From Halomicrobium zhouii (GTDB taxonomy: Archaea > Halobacteriota > Halobacteria > Halobacteriales > Haloarculaceae): 64,000 bases of DNA. A program made the translations under genes and the position numbers. Shown piece after piece: positions 17,626 through 26,031 of the stretch (position 1 is its first letter; each line of letters starts with the position of its first letter). The stretch is from contig NZ_FOZK01000002.1 in the NCBI RefSeq assembly GCF_900114435.1, positions 1,054,001-1,118,000 of the forward strand, given 5' to 3'. Under the pieces are notes generated by a model. The model made no database searches. It was not told where the DNA came from and saw nothing but the letters and a program-made list of their open reading frames with translations.

Positions 17626-18458
17626 GTTGTCTCCGTCGTCGTCAGTTCGCGCGTGTTCTCGGTCACGTCGCCACCGTCGGACTCGCTCCGCTCGTCCGAC
17701 GAGCCTCCGGTCACTTTGCTCCCGGAGACACCCATGATCGCCGACCCGACGAGCAGGGCATCGGCGCCGGCCGCGCGCATCCGCGCGACGTCGTCGGGCG
17801 TCGCTATGCCGCTCTCCGCTATCAGGGTGACGTTCTCCGGAACCGAAGGTGCAACGTCCTCGAACGTCCCCAGGTCGACTTCAAGTTCGCCGAGGTCCCG
17901 GTTGTTGACGCCGATTATCTCCGCGCCCGCGTCGATGGCTTCCTCGACTTCCGCAGCGGTGTGGGTCTCGACGAGCACCTGGAAACCACGCTCACGCGCC
18001 GCCTCGAGGAGGTCAGCCAGGTCGTCTGTGTTCTCCTCGTGGAGGAACCGAACGATCAGCAGGACAACGTCAGATTCGACGACGTCCAGTTGCTCCTCGT
18101 GCAGCACGAAGTCCTTTCGCAGCACTGGAACGTCGACGGCGGCGCGCACGCGCTCGAGCGTCTCCGGCGACCCGCCGAAGTGGTCCGGCTCGGTCAGCAC
18201 CGACAGCGCGGCCGCGCCGCCTGCGACCATCTGCTCGGCGAGTTCGACCGGGTCGTCGGTCCGCTCGCCGTCGGTCGTCGGACTCGTCGGTTTCACTTCG
18301 GCGACGACCGGCACTCTGCCGTCCGCCTCGGCGGCCTCGAACGCCCCCGGGAGCGACTGCGCGTCGACGGAGACCCGGCCCTCGGCGCCGCCCCGCTCGC
18401 GCGCGGCGTCGAGTATCGACCGGACCGCCGGTGCTATCTCACCCTCACTGGAGTTCAT
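17622..18458 (-). CDS. trpC: Indole-3-glycerol phosphate synthase
   Basis: A 278-aa TIM-barrel. It closes the indole ring from carboxyphenylamino-deoxyribulose phosphate, the step before TrpA/TrpB. Seen: [11 protein letters not shown] (phosphate and catalytic Lys), [10 protein letters not shown] with catalytic Lys, [16 protein letters not shown] and LLVGSAIM. The C-terminus from about residue 245 ([19 protein letters not shown]) is an acidic, probably disordered tail before the 4-nt overlap with trpB. It is the first gene of the operon trpC-trpB-(21 aa)-trpA-ADH synthase. The TATA region lies about 27 nt upstream, so the mRNA is probably leaderless. Confidence 0.96.
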   Translation of the reverse strand: MNSSEGEIAPAVRSILDAARERGGAEGRVSVDAQSLPGAFEAAEADGRVPVVAEVKPTSPTTDGERTDDPVELAEQMVAGGAAALSVLTEPDHFGGSPETLERVRAAVDVPVLRKDFVLHEEQLDVVESDVVLLIVRFLHEENTDDLADLLEAARERGFQVLVETHTAAEVEEAIDAGAEIIGVNNRDLGELEVDLGTFEDVAPSVPENVTLIAESGIATPDDVARMRAAGADALLVGSAIMGVSGSKVTGGSSDERSESDGGDVTENTRELTTTETT

Positions 18459-18472
18459 TACCGAACACTAAC

Positions 18473-18490
18473 GTACAGATATGTACATAA
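18473..18490 (-). promoter_or_regulatory. trp operon promoter with overlapping palindrome (TGTACA box)
   Basis: On the reverse strand the sequence TTATGTACATATC lies about 21-32 nt before the trpC ATG, where a TATA box of a leaderless gene belongs. It overlaps an inverted repeat GTACA-GATA-TGTAC (18473-18486, plus strand), which includes TGTACA at 18482-18487. A factor binding here would block TBP. TGTACA is the box bound by the archaeal trp repressor TrpY in Methanothermobacter; use of such a factor here is inference. Confidence 0.5.
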
Positions 18491-18579
18491 GGGTTGCGAC
18501 ACCGCGCCGGACGAACTGCGCTAGTGAAGCCCTCTGGGAACACGCAAATCTTGAAGGTCCACGGTCCCGACCCGATACT

Positions 18580-19038
18580 ATGGAAGACGCGGGGATCTAC
18601 GCGCGCGAGTCGGCGTATCTCGACCGGTTCGTCCAGATCGGAGCGGCGGGCGAGAAGGTCATCAGCTGTTCGTTTCCCGTCACGCCCGACGAGGAGGCCA
18701 CGGACGGCCACCCGGTGCTCGAGCGGATCGACGCCTACCTCCAGGGCGCCGAGGACAGCTTCGCCGACGCCCAGATCGGACTCACAGTGCCGACGGACTA
18801 CCGCAACGTGCTCGAAGCGGTCCGCGAGATACCGTACGGCGAACAGGGGAGCGTCCAGCAGGTCGCCCAGATGGCCGCCGGCCTCGACCCGAACGAGGAC
18901 GAGGACCTGATCACCGTCCGCGAGGCGCTGGCGGACAATCCGATCCCGCTGCTCATCCCCGACCACCGCGTCCGCGACGGGCCGAGCGGCGCGCCGCCGG
19001 AAGTCGAACAGAAACTGCGGTCCCTCGAAGACCTCTGA
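18580..19038 (+). CDS. MGMT-family DNA-binding-domain protein lacking the alkyl-acceptor cysteine
   Basis: A 152-aa protein. Residues 75-140 match the wHTH domain of O6-alkylguanine-DNA alkyltransferases: VLEAVREIPYGEQGSVQQVA, then VREALADNPIPLLIPDHRV. In active enzymes the last motif is PCHRV with the alkyl-accepting Cys; here it is PDHRV. Alkyltransferase-like proteins carry PWHRV instead, bind alkylated guanine and recruit nucleotide excision repair. This Asp version cannot repair by transfer. A TATA-like AATCTTGAAG lies about 27 nt before the ATG. Divergent from trpC. Confidence 0.8.
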   Translation: MEDAGIYARESAYLDRFVQIGAAGEKVISCSFPVTPDEEATDGHPVLERIDAYLQGAEDSFADAQIGLTVPTDYRNVLEAVREIPYGEQGSVQQVAQMAAGLDPNEDEDLITVREALADNPIPLLIPDHRVRDGPSGAPPEVEQKLRSLEDL

Positions 19039-19060
19039 GTACCGTGCGGACTGTCGTTTT

Positions 19061-19444
19061 CTATCGGGGTCGCGACTGACTGCGCTGGTAGAGGTACAGT
19101 ACGAACGCGGCGAGCAGCGCGACCGTCCCGAGCAGCGAGATAGCGCCGTTGACGGGAACGATTTCGAGCGTCGCCAGTCCCTCGTAGCCGATAGTGACGC
19201 CGGCGACGAGGAACGCTACACCGGTCACGACGGCGAGGATGTTCGTCTCGCGCCGGTCTCTCGCTCGCTGGATCACGTAGACGGACGCCGGGATAACCAG
19301 CGCGGCGAGCAGCAGGTCGGCGGCCGCGGTGGCGAGGACGCTTCCCGTGACGTACTGGATGAGGAACAGCGCGAGGTAGACGACGAGGGCGGCCAGGATG
19401 ATCCGTCGCTGGGTCGGCGTTTCGATGTCGAAGGGGTCGGCCAT
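19061..19444 (-). CDS. Four-helix membrane protein of unknown function
   Basis: A 127-aa protein with a short cytosolic start (MADPFDIETPTQRR), four hydrophobic segments (about 14-33, 36-57, 70-88 and 96-119) and a basic end (YQRSQSRPR). I do not recognise a family. It lies 25 nt after the CPBP protease gene on the same strand, so it probably shares the lonB transcript; a role in membrane protein quality control would be guesswork. Confidence 0.68.
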   Translation of the reverse strand: MADPFDIETPTQRRIILAALVVYLALFLIQYVTGSVLATAAADLLLAALVIPASVYVIQRARDRRETNILAVVTGVAFLVAGVTIGYEGLATLEIVPVNGAISLLGTVALLAAFVLYLYQRSQSRPR

Positions 19445-19469
19445 TGCCAGGTGGTGGGGACGGTCCGTG

Positions 19470-20318
19470 TTAAACGTGTTCGGAACCGCGGCCGACGCCG
19501 AGGCCCTCGTGGACGACCAGTTCCAGCGCGTTGACGAGGTAGTGGGCCACCACGACGACCAGCAGGCTCTCGGTGAGGACGAACCCCGCCGCGAGCGCGA
19601 AGCCGAGCGTGCCCGTCACGACGACGCCGACGCGCCCCTGTGCACCGTGGGCGACACCGAAGGCGAGCGACGAGACGACGGCGGGCAGCCACGGCGAGAT
19701 ACCGAAGCCGGCCGCCACGGCGCCGACGGCGGCCGCCCGGAAGATGAACTCCTCGACGAACGCGATGGTCGGGAGCACGACGCCGAGCAGCAGCACCCAC
19801 CCGCCGAGCGAGTCGGGCGCCAGCATCGCCCGGAGGGACTCGTCGTAGCCCGCGCCGGTGGCGTCGGCCACCCGACCGGCCGTCTCGTTCCCCAGCCAGA
19901 GGACGACGCCGAACGCGACGCCGACGGCGATGCCGAGCGCGCCGGACGACAGCGGTGCCCCGCCGACGCCGAGTGCGGCGACGGGTATCTGGAAGTAGAA
20001 CGCGCCAGCGGCGAGCAGGCCGCCGAAGACGCCCTGCGTGAGCGCGACGTTCGCCAGGAGCGCGCCGGTCGTGAGTTCGAGCCCGTCGACGTGGACGCGG
20101 CCGCCCGACGCGACGTCGGACCCGCGTCGTTCGAACCGCGGGATAACGGGGTCGGTCCGATGGTCGCCGCGGGTCGTCGTGCCGCCGAACGGGCGCGACC
20201 TGTTGCCGTTCGAGACTGTAGAGCGGTCGCTGACGACTGACTGTGAGAGCCGAGCCAAAACGAGTAATAATGTCACGACGACGCCGGTGAGGCCGACGAA
20301 TGCGGCCCACCTGGTCAC
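19470..20318 (-). CDS. CPBP-family intramembrane metalloprotease
   Basis: A 282-aa membrane protein starting at GTG 20318. After a first helix and an Arg/Ser-rich polar stretch (about 28-75) come six or seven helices. The CAAX-protease/bacteriocin-processing motif is present: FVEEFIFRAAA (EExxxR), FGVAHGAQG (second motif His) and VVVAHYLVNALE (third motif His and Asn). These residues bind the metal in the membrane. Relatives cleave prenylated or small membrane substrates; the substrate here is unknown. The start lies only 4 nt after the lonB stop, suggesting coupled expression with LonB. Confidence 0.85.
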   Translation of the reverse strand: MTRWAAFVGLTGVVVTLLLVLARLSQSVVSDRSTVSNGNRSRPFGGTTTRGDHRTDPVIPRFERRGSDVASGGRVHVDGLELTTGALLANVALTQGVFGGLLAAGAFYFQIPVAALGVGGAPLSSGALGIAVGVAFGVVLWLGNETAGRVADATGAGYDESLRAMLAPDSLGGWVLLLGVVLPTIAFVEEFIFRAAAVGAVAAGFGISPWLPAVVSSLAFGVAHGAQGRVGVVVTGTLGFALAAGFVLTESLLVVVVAHYLVNALELVVHEGLGVGRGSEHV

Positions 20319-20322
20319 GATT

Positions 20323-22440
20323 CTACTGCGGGCTGGGACTGCCGCCGCCGACTTCCCGCTGTTCGAGGGCCTTGCCCGTGATGGACTTGAGCCGGTCGAC
20401 CAGCGAGTCCTTCTCGGGTTCGCCGGCGAGCGCGACGTCGAGGACCTCGCTGATGTGGGAGACCGGGATGATCTCGATCTGGTCCTCGTACTCCTCTTCG
20501 ATCATCACGTCCTGCTCGTTCGCCTTGGGGATGATGACCGTGTCGAGGCCGGACTTTGCCGCGGCCTCGATCTTGTGGGTGACGCCGCCGACCGGGAGCA
20601 CGTCGCCCCGGACCGACAGGGAGCCGGTCATGGCGAGGTGCTGTTCGATCGGGATGTCCTCCAGGGCGCTGATGACGGCGGTCGCTACCGTGATGGAGGC
20701 GGAGTCGCCGTCGACGCCGCCTTCACCGGCCTGGACGAACTGGATGTGGATGTCCTTCTCCGAGATGTCCTCGTCGGAGAACTTCTTGATGATCGCCGAG
20801 ACGTTCTGGACGGCCTCTTCGGCCATCTCCTTGAGCTGCCCGGTAGCGATGACCTGGCCGGGCCCCTGTGACGGGGCGACTTCGGCCATGACGGGGAGGA
20901 CGATGCCGCTGTCCTCGCCCATGACTGCGAGTCCGTTGACGCGTCCGATGACGTCGCCCTGGTTGACCGTGAGCTCGTAGTCCTTGCGGCGCTCGATGTA
21001 GTCGTCGGCGAGCTGTTGCTCGATGGAGCGACTGCGGCTCTTGGCCTGGAGGACGTCGTCGCGGGTGGTCATCTCCTGGTCCTCGGCGCGGGCGATGTCG
21101 CCAGCGACGCGGACGAGGCCGCCGAGTTCGCGCAGCTTGAGGGTCAGGTGACCCTTGCGGCCGGCACGGCGGCGGGCCTCGAGGATGACTTCCTCGATGG
21201 CGTCCCGGGTGAAGTGGGGCAGGCGCCCGTCCTTCTCGACCTCCTGGGCGATGAAGCGGGCGAGCTTGCGGCGCATCTCGGGGGTGTCCTCGATGGTGTC
21301 GTCCATGTACACCTCGTACCCGTACCCCTTGATACGGGAGCGCAGCGCGGGGTGCATGTTCTCCATGGCGTCGAGGTTCCCCGCCGCGACCATCGTGAAG
21401 TCACAGGGGACGGGTTCGGTCTGGACCATCGCGCCCGAGGAGCGCTCGGACTGGCCCGTGATGGAGAACTCGCCCTCCTGGATGGCCGTCATCAGCTTCT
21501 GCTGGCTGCGGACGTCGAGCGTGTTGATCTCGTCGATGAACAGCACGCCCTTGTTGGCCTCGTGGATGTTGCCCGACTCCACGCGGTCGTGGCTCGGGGT
21601 CTCCATCCCGCCGGACTGGAACGGGTCGTGGCGAACGTCGCCCAGTAGCGCACCGGCGTGGGCGCCCGTCGCGTCCTTGAACGGCGCGGTCTGCTGGTTC
21701 GCCGTGTTGATCAGGAGGTTCGGGATCATCGCGTCGTTGCCACGGGAGCCGTAGCGGAACGCGAGGTAGATGACACCGGCCGCGAGGATGCCCAGCAGGA
21801 TCTGCTGGACGATGATCAGCGCGTAGCCGATGACGATGGCGATGATGATCCACATCAGGAAGGTCCGCATCTGGTTGCGCTTGCGGGCCTCCTCCTTGTG
21901 GGCGTCGACGATCTGTTCGCCCTTGCCCGCGGGGACGGTGCGGACCTTCGGCTCGTTGCCGTCGTCGGGGTTGTGGTAGACGAGAACGTCCTGCAGTTCT
22001 TCTTTCGGCAGCAACTGGCTCATCGCTTTGGCCAGCATCGACTTGCCCGTCCCGGGCGAGCCGATCATCATGACGTGCCGGCGTTGCTTGGCGGCCTTTT
22101 TGATGACGTCACGGGCGTGGTCCTGCCCGATGACCTGGTCGACGAGGCGGTCCGGGACCTCGATGTCTTCGGTGGACTCGACCTCGAGTCCACCGAGGAC
22201 GCCGGCCTCCTCGGCCTCGTCGAACGTCGCTTCGCCCTCGAGTTCGACTTCGCTCCCCAGGTCGGGCTGGTCACCCGACTCGGGGGCGTCGTCGGCCTCG
22301 TCGACGAAGCCGTCGTCCGCCGTCTCCCGGTCCTCCTCGGCCGGGACGACGACGTCGCTACCGGACTCCTCGTCCGGTGTGGGCTCGGTCACCTCCCGCT
22401 CGGAGTCGGGAGTGTCGTCAGTGTCTCTATTGTCGCTCAT
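20323..22440 (-). CDS. lonB: Membrane-anchored ATP-dependent protease LonB
   Basis: A 705-aa archaeal Lon. After an acidic N-terminus (1-75), the AAA+ domain has Walker A GSPGTGKS near residue 126. Two membrane helices at about 193-233, inserted in the AAA domain, hold it to the membrane. Sensor and arginine-finger regions follow. The C-terminal Lon protease domain has the Ser580/Lys623 dyad (GDSAS; THKIE). In Haloferax, LonB is essential and controls carotenoid and lipid composition. The ATG at 22440 has a TATA-like AGTATATC about 40 nt upstream (22480-22487), so a short leader is likely. First gene of a three-gene run. Confidence 0.96.
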   Translation of the reverse strand: MSDNRDTDDTPDSEREVTEPTPDEESGSDVVVPAEEDRETADDGFVDEADDAPESGDQPDLGSEVELEGEATFDEAEEAGVLGGLEVESTEDIEVPDRLVDQVIGQDHARDVIKKAAKQRRHVMMIGSPGTGKSMLAKAMSQLLPKEELQDVLVYHNPDDGNEPKVRTVPAGKGEQIVDAHKEEARKRNQMRTFLMWIIIAIVIGYALIIVQQILLGILAAGVIYLAFRYGSRGNDAMIPNLLINTANQQTAPFKDATGAHAGALLGDVRHDPFQSGGMETPSHDRVESGNIHEANKGVLFIDEINTLDVRSQQKLMTAIQEGEFSITGQSERSSGAMVQTEPVPCDFTMVAAGNLDAMENMHPALRSRIKGYGYEVYMDDTIEDTPEMRRKLARFIAQEVEKDGRLPHFTRDAIEEVILEARRRAGRKGHLTLKLRELGGLVRVAGDIARAEDQEMTTRDDVLQAKSRSRSIEQQLADDYIERRKDYELTVNQGDVIGRVNGLAVMGEDSGIVLPVMAEVAPSQGPGQVIATGQLKEMAEEAVQNVSAIIKKFSDEDISEKDIHIQFVQAGEGGVDGDSASITVATAVISALEDIPIEQHLAMTGSLSVRGDVLPVGGVTHKIEAAAKSGLDTVIIPKANEQDVMIEEEYEDQIEIIPVSHISEVLDVALAGEPEKDSLVDRLKSITGKALEQREVGGGSPSPQ

Positions 22441-22479
22441 AGAACGGTTGCTAACATCGGATCGGAAGGACTGTCCACT

Positions 22480-22588
22480 GATATACTTTCTCCCCTCGCG
22501 CCGCTCCGAATGGGGTGCATAACCGCCGTACTCCGGCCCAACGACCGTCTCGGTGGGCGCCTGCCGAAACACTCGTCGCCTTTTTTAG
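22480..22588. promoter_or_regulatory. Divergent lonB / nadM promoter region
   Basis: The 169-nt gap between the two start codons holds two TATA candidates facing away from each other. For lonB it is AGTATATC on the reverse strand (22480-22487), giving a leader of roughly 15-20 nt. For nadM it is CTTTTTTAG (22580-22588), 22-30 nt before the ATG, giving a leaderless mRNA. No operator-like palindrome stands out between them. Confidence 0.5.
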
Positions 22589-22609
22589 ACGCGGCGCCGG
22601 AGAGGGAGT

Positions 22610-23188
22610 ATGCGCGGGTTCTACATCGGACGCTTCCAGCCCTACCACAACGGCCATCACACGATGGTCTCGACCATCGCCGAGGAGGTGGACGAGCTCG
22701 TCCTCGGCATCGGGAGTGCGGGCGACTCTCACTCCGCCCACGACCCCTTCACCGCGGGTGAGCGCATCATGATGATCACCAAGGCCGTCCGCGAGTACGA
22801 GCGCGAGGACGACCTCGTGACCTACGTCGTCCCCATCGAGGACCTCAACCGCAACTCCGTCTGGGTGAGCCACGTCCAGAGCATGAGTCCGAGCTTCGAC
22901 GTCGCCTACTCGAACAACCCCCTGGTCGTCCAGCTGTTCGAGGAGGCCGGTATCGAAGTCCGCCAGTCGAGCATGTTCGAGCGCGACCGCCTGGAGGGCA
23001 GCGACATCCGCCAGCGGATGATCGACGGCGAGACCTGGCGCGACCGGGTCCCCGACGCCGTCGTCGAGACTATCGAGGAGATAAACGGCATCCAGCGCCT
23101 CCGCACCGTCGCGGAAGACGACGTCGTCGAGCGCTGGGAGGCCAAGAACGGCTCGGGCGGGGAGAGCGTCCACCGCGACGACCACTGA
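22610..23188 (+). CDS. nadM: Nicotinamide-nucleotide adenylyltransferase (archaeal NadM type)
   Basis: A 192-aa nucleotidyltransferase of the HxGH superfamily. It adenylates NMN with ATP to form NAD. Seen: N-terminal GFYIGRFQPYHNGHH with the HNGH motif, the FTAGERIMMITKA helix and the late GSDIRQRMIDGE that corresponds to the ISSTxxR-like ATP-binding motif. The C-terminal about 20 residues are a polar extension. Leaderless promoter as described upstream. Its stop is 3 nt before the start of the SAM hydrolase gene, so both are likely made together. Confidence 0.95.
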   Translation: MRGFYIGRFQPYHNGHHTMVSTIAEEVDELVLGIGSAGDSHSAHDPFTAGERIMMITKAVREYEREDDLVTYVVPIEDLNRNSVWVSHVQSMSPSFDVAYSNNPLVVQLFEEAGIEVRQSSMFERDRLEGSDIRQRMIDGETWRDRVPDAVVETIEEINGIQRLRTVAEDDVVERWEAKNGSGGESVHRDDH

Positions 23189-23191
23189 GCG

Positions 23192-23998
23192 ATGATCACG
23201 CTCAGCTCCGACTTCGGGTCGCCGTATCCTGCAGCGATGAAGGGCGTCGTGCTCCAGCAGTCCGACGCCCGCCTCGTCGACGTGGCCCACGACTTCCCCC
23301 GGCAGGACGTCCGCGCGACCGCGTTCTGGCTCCGCGAGGTCCTCCCGCACTTTCCGCCCGCGGTCCACCTCGTCGTCGTCGACCCAGGCGTCGGCACCGA
23401 CCGGGCGGCCGTCGTCGTCCGCGCCGGCGACCACGCCCTCGTCGGGCCGGACAACGGCGTGCTCCTCCCGGCAGCGCGGGCACTCGCAGCCGGCGCCGAT
23501 AGCGGCGGTGACGACGGCGACGCGGCCGACCTCGACGCGGCCGACGTCGAAATCTTCCAGATCGCCGTCGACGACCCCCAGAGCAGCACGTTCCACGGCC
23601 GCGACGTGTTCGCCCCGGCCGCAGCTACCGTCCACGAGGCGGGCGTCGACCACTTCCACGAGGACGACGGCTTCGCCCCCGCCGACTCTTTCGAGGACCT
23701 GCAGTTCCCGACGGCGACCGTGAGCGACCTGGGCGCCAGCGGCGAGGCGCTGGTCGTCGACGGCTTCGGCAACGTCGTCACCAACGTCCCGGGCGACGCC
23801 GTCGCCGGCCGGTTCGGCGAGCAGGTCCGGATCAACGGCGAGCCGGCGCCGGTCCGCAGGACGTACGCTCACGTGGACCCGGGCGACCGGCTCGTCACCG
23901 TCGGGAGCCACGGCAACGTGGAACTCGCGGTCAACCGCGGACGGGGCGACGAGGCGTTCCGCGTCGACCCGGGCTCGCGCGTAGAACTCGAGTACTGA
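23192..23998 (+). CDS. S-adenosyl-L-methionine hydrolase (SAM hydroxide adenosyltransferase, DUF62 family)
   Basis: A 268-aa protein of the family containing fluorinase, chlorinase and DUF62 SAM hydroxide adenosyltransferases. It is expected to split SAM with water into adenosine and methionine. Seen: N-terminal ITLSSDFGSPYPAAMKG with the SAM-binding Asp, ITHDF-equivalent VDVAHDFPRQDVRATAFWL, VVVDPGVGTDRAAV and GPDNGVLLP. The C-terminal beta domain has a DGFGNVVTNV strand. An Asp/Ala-rich linker (about residues 96-112) is inserted after LLPAARALAAG. Translationally close to nadM, linking two adenosyl-metabolism enzymes. Confidence 0.92.
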   Translation: MITLSSDFGSPYPAAMKGVVLQQSDARLVDVAHDFPRQDVRATAFWLREVLPHFPPAVHLVVVDPGVGTDRAAVVVRAGDHALVGPDNGVLLPAARALAAGADSGGDDGDAADLDAADVEIFQIAVDDPQSSTFHGRDVFAPAAATVHEAGVDHFHEDDGFAPADSFEDLQFPTATVSDLGASGEALVVDGFGNVVTNVPGDAVAGRFGEQVRINGEPAPVRRTYAHVDPGDRLVTVGSHGNVELAVNRGRGDEAFRVDPGSRVELEY

Positions 23999-24018
23999 GG
24001 AGGAGGAGGGAGAGGCGT

Positions 24019-26031
24019 CTACTGCAGGTCTACGGCGTCGAGGCTGTACGTCGCGACCTCTCGGGGCTGTTCGTCGAGCAGTTCCGCGGCGCGCGAGGCC
24101 GTCCGGAACGTCTCGCTTCCCGCGTAGGGCATCGCGTACGCGGCGTCGACGTCGGTCCCGGCGTCGTGGGATCCGGACAGCGAGAGGCCGTCGTCGAGGA
24201 ACCTGTCGCGCCGGAGCCCGTAGCACAGCGCGACCGGGTCGGTTCCGACCGCCGTGGCGCTCACGTCCGCCGGTGATTTCGGCGTCCCCGTCCCGTCCTC
24301 GATTCCCGGGAGGCTCCCTCCCTCGGAGAGTCCCGTGCCGTGGAGCCAGAGGTCGAAGTGGTTGCGCCGGTCGAACCCCTCGCGTCGCTCGGCCGACTGC
24401 AGGTCTCGAATCGCGTCGAGCGAATCGGGATGCCGGAGTCCGTGGAGCGACGGTGGCTCCGCCCGCTCGATGGGAACGCTCAGTTGCCGAGTGTCACCAG
24501 GGACGAGCGAGGCCCGTTCGTTGCTCGCGCCGAGCGCGAACCGCTCGACCGGCGCGTCGCCGGCCAGCAGCGACGCGGCCTCGTGTTCCGCGACGTACGC
24601 GTCGGGGTCACAGGGCATCGCGAGCGCGTCGCGGAGGGTCGTCTCCTCGGCGTCGGTGCCCGACTCGATCCGGAGGGCGAGCGCGCCGCCGTCGAGCCAC
24701 CGGTCCCGCCGGAGGCCGCGAACGACGGCGACGTTCCCGTCTGGCCCGCCCCCGTAGGGGTACTCACCGTCGACGTAGCCGTCGACGTCGCGGAGGAACG
24801 TCCATCCGTCGCGGTCCTTCGCCCGCACGCGACGGTCGTAAAAGGAGAACGCGTCGCCGCGGAGCCAGAGGTCGAACCGGTCGGCGGGGTCGAACCCTGA
24901 CCGGGTGGAGTGCGTCGAGAGCCAGGCGTACTGGAGGCGGTCGCGGGCGACGGTTCCGGTCGTGACCGGTTCGTCGACGTCGACGTCGGGTTCGTTCGGT
25001 ACGAACGGGTCGAACCCCTGTTCCGTGGGAGCGTACCTGGACCGCCCGTACCAGCCGAGGCCGGCCGCACCCGCTTCGAGCGAAGCTCGGAGGTTCGAGC
25101 GGAGAGACTGTTTGCTCGGCGTGTGGTTCGGATTGACCGTGTGTGCCTGGCCGAGATAGAAGACGGGGCTCCCACCGAGGGCGTCGCTGGCGTTTCCGAC
25201 GAGGCTCCGAACCGCGTCGTCTGCCGGGCCGGGTCCGACGTCTTTCTCGTACCAGCCCCGGTAGAAGTCGAGGAACGCGAAGTCCGGCGTAGCCCCCCGG
25301 TCGGCGATACGGTCGGTCAACGTCCGGAACACCTCGGGATTCTTCGAGTCGACGACGTAGGGGAAGTGGACGAAGATGCCCACGTCCCGGTCGGTGGTCG
25401 CCTCCGAGACGACTCGCTTCTGGTCCGCGAAGATGCGCGGGCCGTGTTCGAGGAGGTTGTCGACCGCCGCGTCCGTCCACGCGCCGCCCTCGACCCACTG
25501 GCCCATCACCGGCGCCTCCTCCCAGAGGACGACACGGCCGGCGTCGGTCAGGTCGTCGTAGACTCCGCAGACCGCCGCGAGCCGGTCCAGATGCGCGCGG
25601 CGTGCGTCAGCATCGGCGACGAACTCGTCCGCAGCGAGTTCGGTCAGCATCCCCACCCGCAGCCAGACGTCCAACCCGGCGGCCGTCGCCTCGGTCATGG
25701 CTCGCCGGACCGTCCGTTCCCGCGACTCCCAGTTCGCCGACCGGACGGCCAGCACCACCGCGAGGTCGTGCCGACGGGCGAACGCGTAGCCGTTGGCCCG
25801 GAGCCGGTCGTGGTCCAGCGCCGTCCCGTGCATCCACAGGAAGTCCTCGCGCCGGTCCGACTCGGCCCCGTCCGCGACTCGTGGCACGCCGTCAGATCGC
25901 ATGGAGTCGTCGACGAGGGCGCTCCCCATCAGCGACACCGCGCCGAGCGCGCCGGCGGCCTGGAGGTAGGTTCGTCGCGTGGTGGAGGTCGGGGCGTCGC
26001 GCCGGTCCGTCGTTCGTGATGAATCAGGCAT
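24019..26031 (-). CDS. Tat-exported protein with glycosidase-like N-terminal half and repeated C-terminal modules
   Basis: A 670-aa protein I cannot assign to a family. An N-terminal RRTYLQAAGALGAVSLMGSAL looks like a twin-arginine signal. Residues 60-350 have the strand/helix rhythm of a TIM-barrel glycosidase-like domain (IFVHFPYVV, PDFAFLDFYRGWY, GLGWYGRSRY). The C-terminal half has two related modules, about 386-500 and 559-670. Both start FDLWL, continue with GLRRDRWLDGG or GLRRDRFLDDG, then AMP(C/Y), an Ala-rich helix and a final beta strand. A third weaker echo (DFLWMHGTAL) is near residue 63. Probably extracellular; substrate unknown. It stands alone, convergent with the SAM hydrolase gene. 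Confidence 0.75.
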   Translation of the reverse strand: MPDSSRTTDRRDAPTSTTRRTYLQAAGALGAVSLMGSALVDDSMRSDGVPRVADGAESDRREDFLWMHGTALDHDRLRANGYAFARRHDLAVVLAVRSANWESRERTVRRAMTEATAAGLDVWLRVGMLTELAADEFVADADARRAHLDRLAAVCGVYDDLTDAGRVVLWEEAPVMGQWVEGGAWTDAAVDNLLEHGPRIFADQKRVVSEATTDRDVGIFVHFPYVVDSKNPEVFRTLTDRIADRGATPDFAFLDFYRGWYEKDVGPGPADDAVRSLVGNASDALGGSPVFYLGQAHTVNPNHTPSKQSLRSNLRASLEAGAAGLGWYGRSRYAPTEQGFDPFVPNEPDVDVDEPVTTGTVARDRLQYAWLSTHSTRSGFDPADRFDLWLRGDAFSFYDRRVRAKDRDGWTFLRDVDGYVDGEYPYGGGPDGNVAVVRGLRRDRWLDGGALALRIESGTDAEETTLRDALAMPCDPDAYVAEHEAASLLAGDAPVERFALGASNERASLVPGDTRQLSVPIERAEPPSLHGLRHPDSLDAIRDLQSAERREGFDRRNHFDLWLHGTGLSEGGSLPGIEDGTGTPKSPADVSATAVGTDPVALCYGLRRDRFLDDGLSLSGSHDAGTDVDAAYAMPYAGSETFRTASRAAELLDEQPREVATYSLDAVDLQ

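Noticed and set aside
16522-18471. 649-codon open frame opposite trpB and trpC
   Set aside because: It is a GC-driven antisense frame; both real genes below it have complete catalytic motifs.
20323-22572. LonB start at 22572
   Set aside because: It would include the TATA box and non-acidic sequence; ATG 22440 opens the conserved acidic N-terminus.
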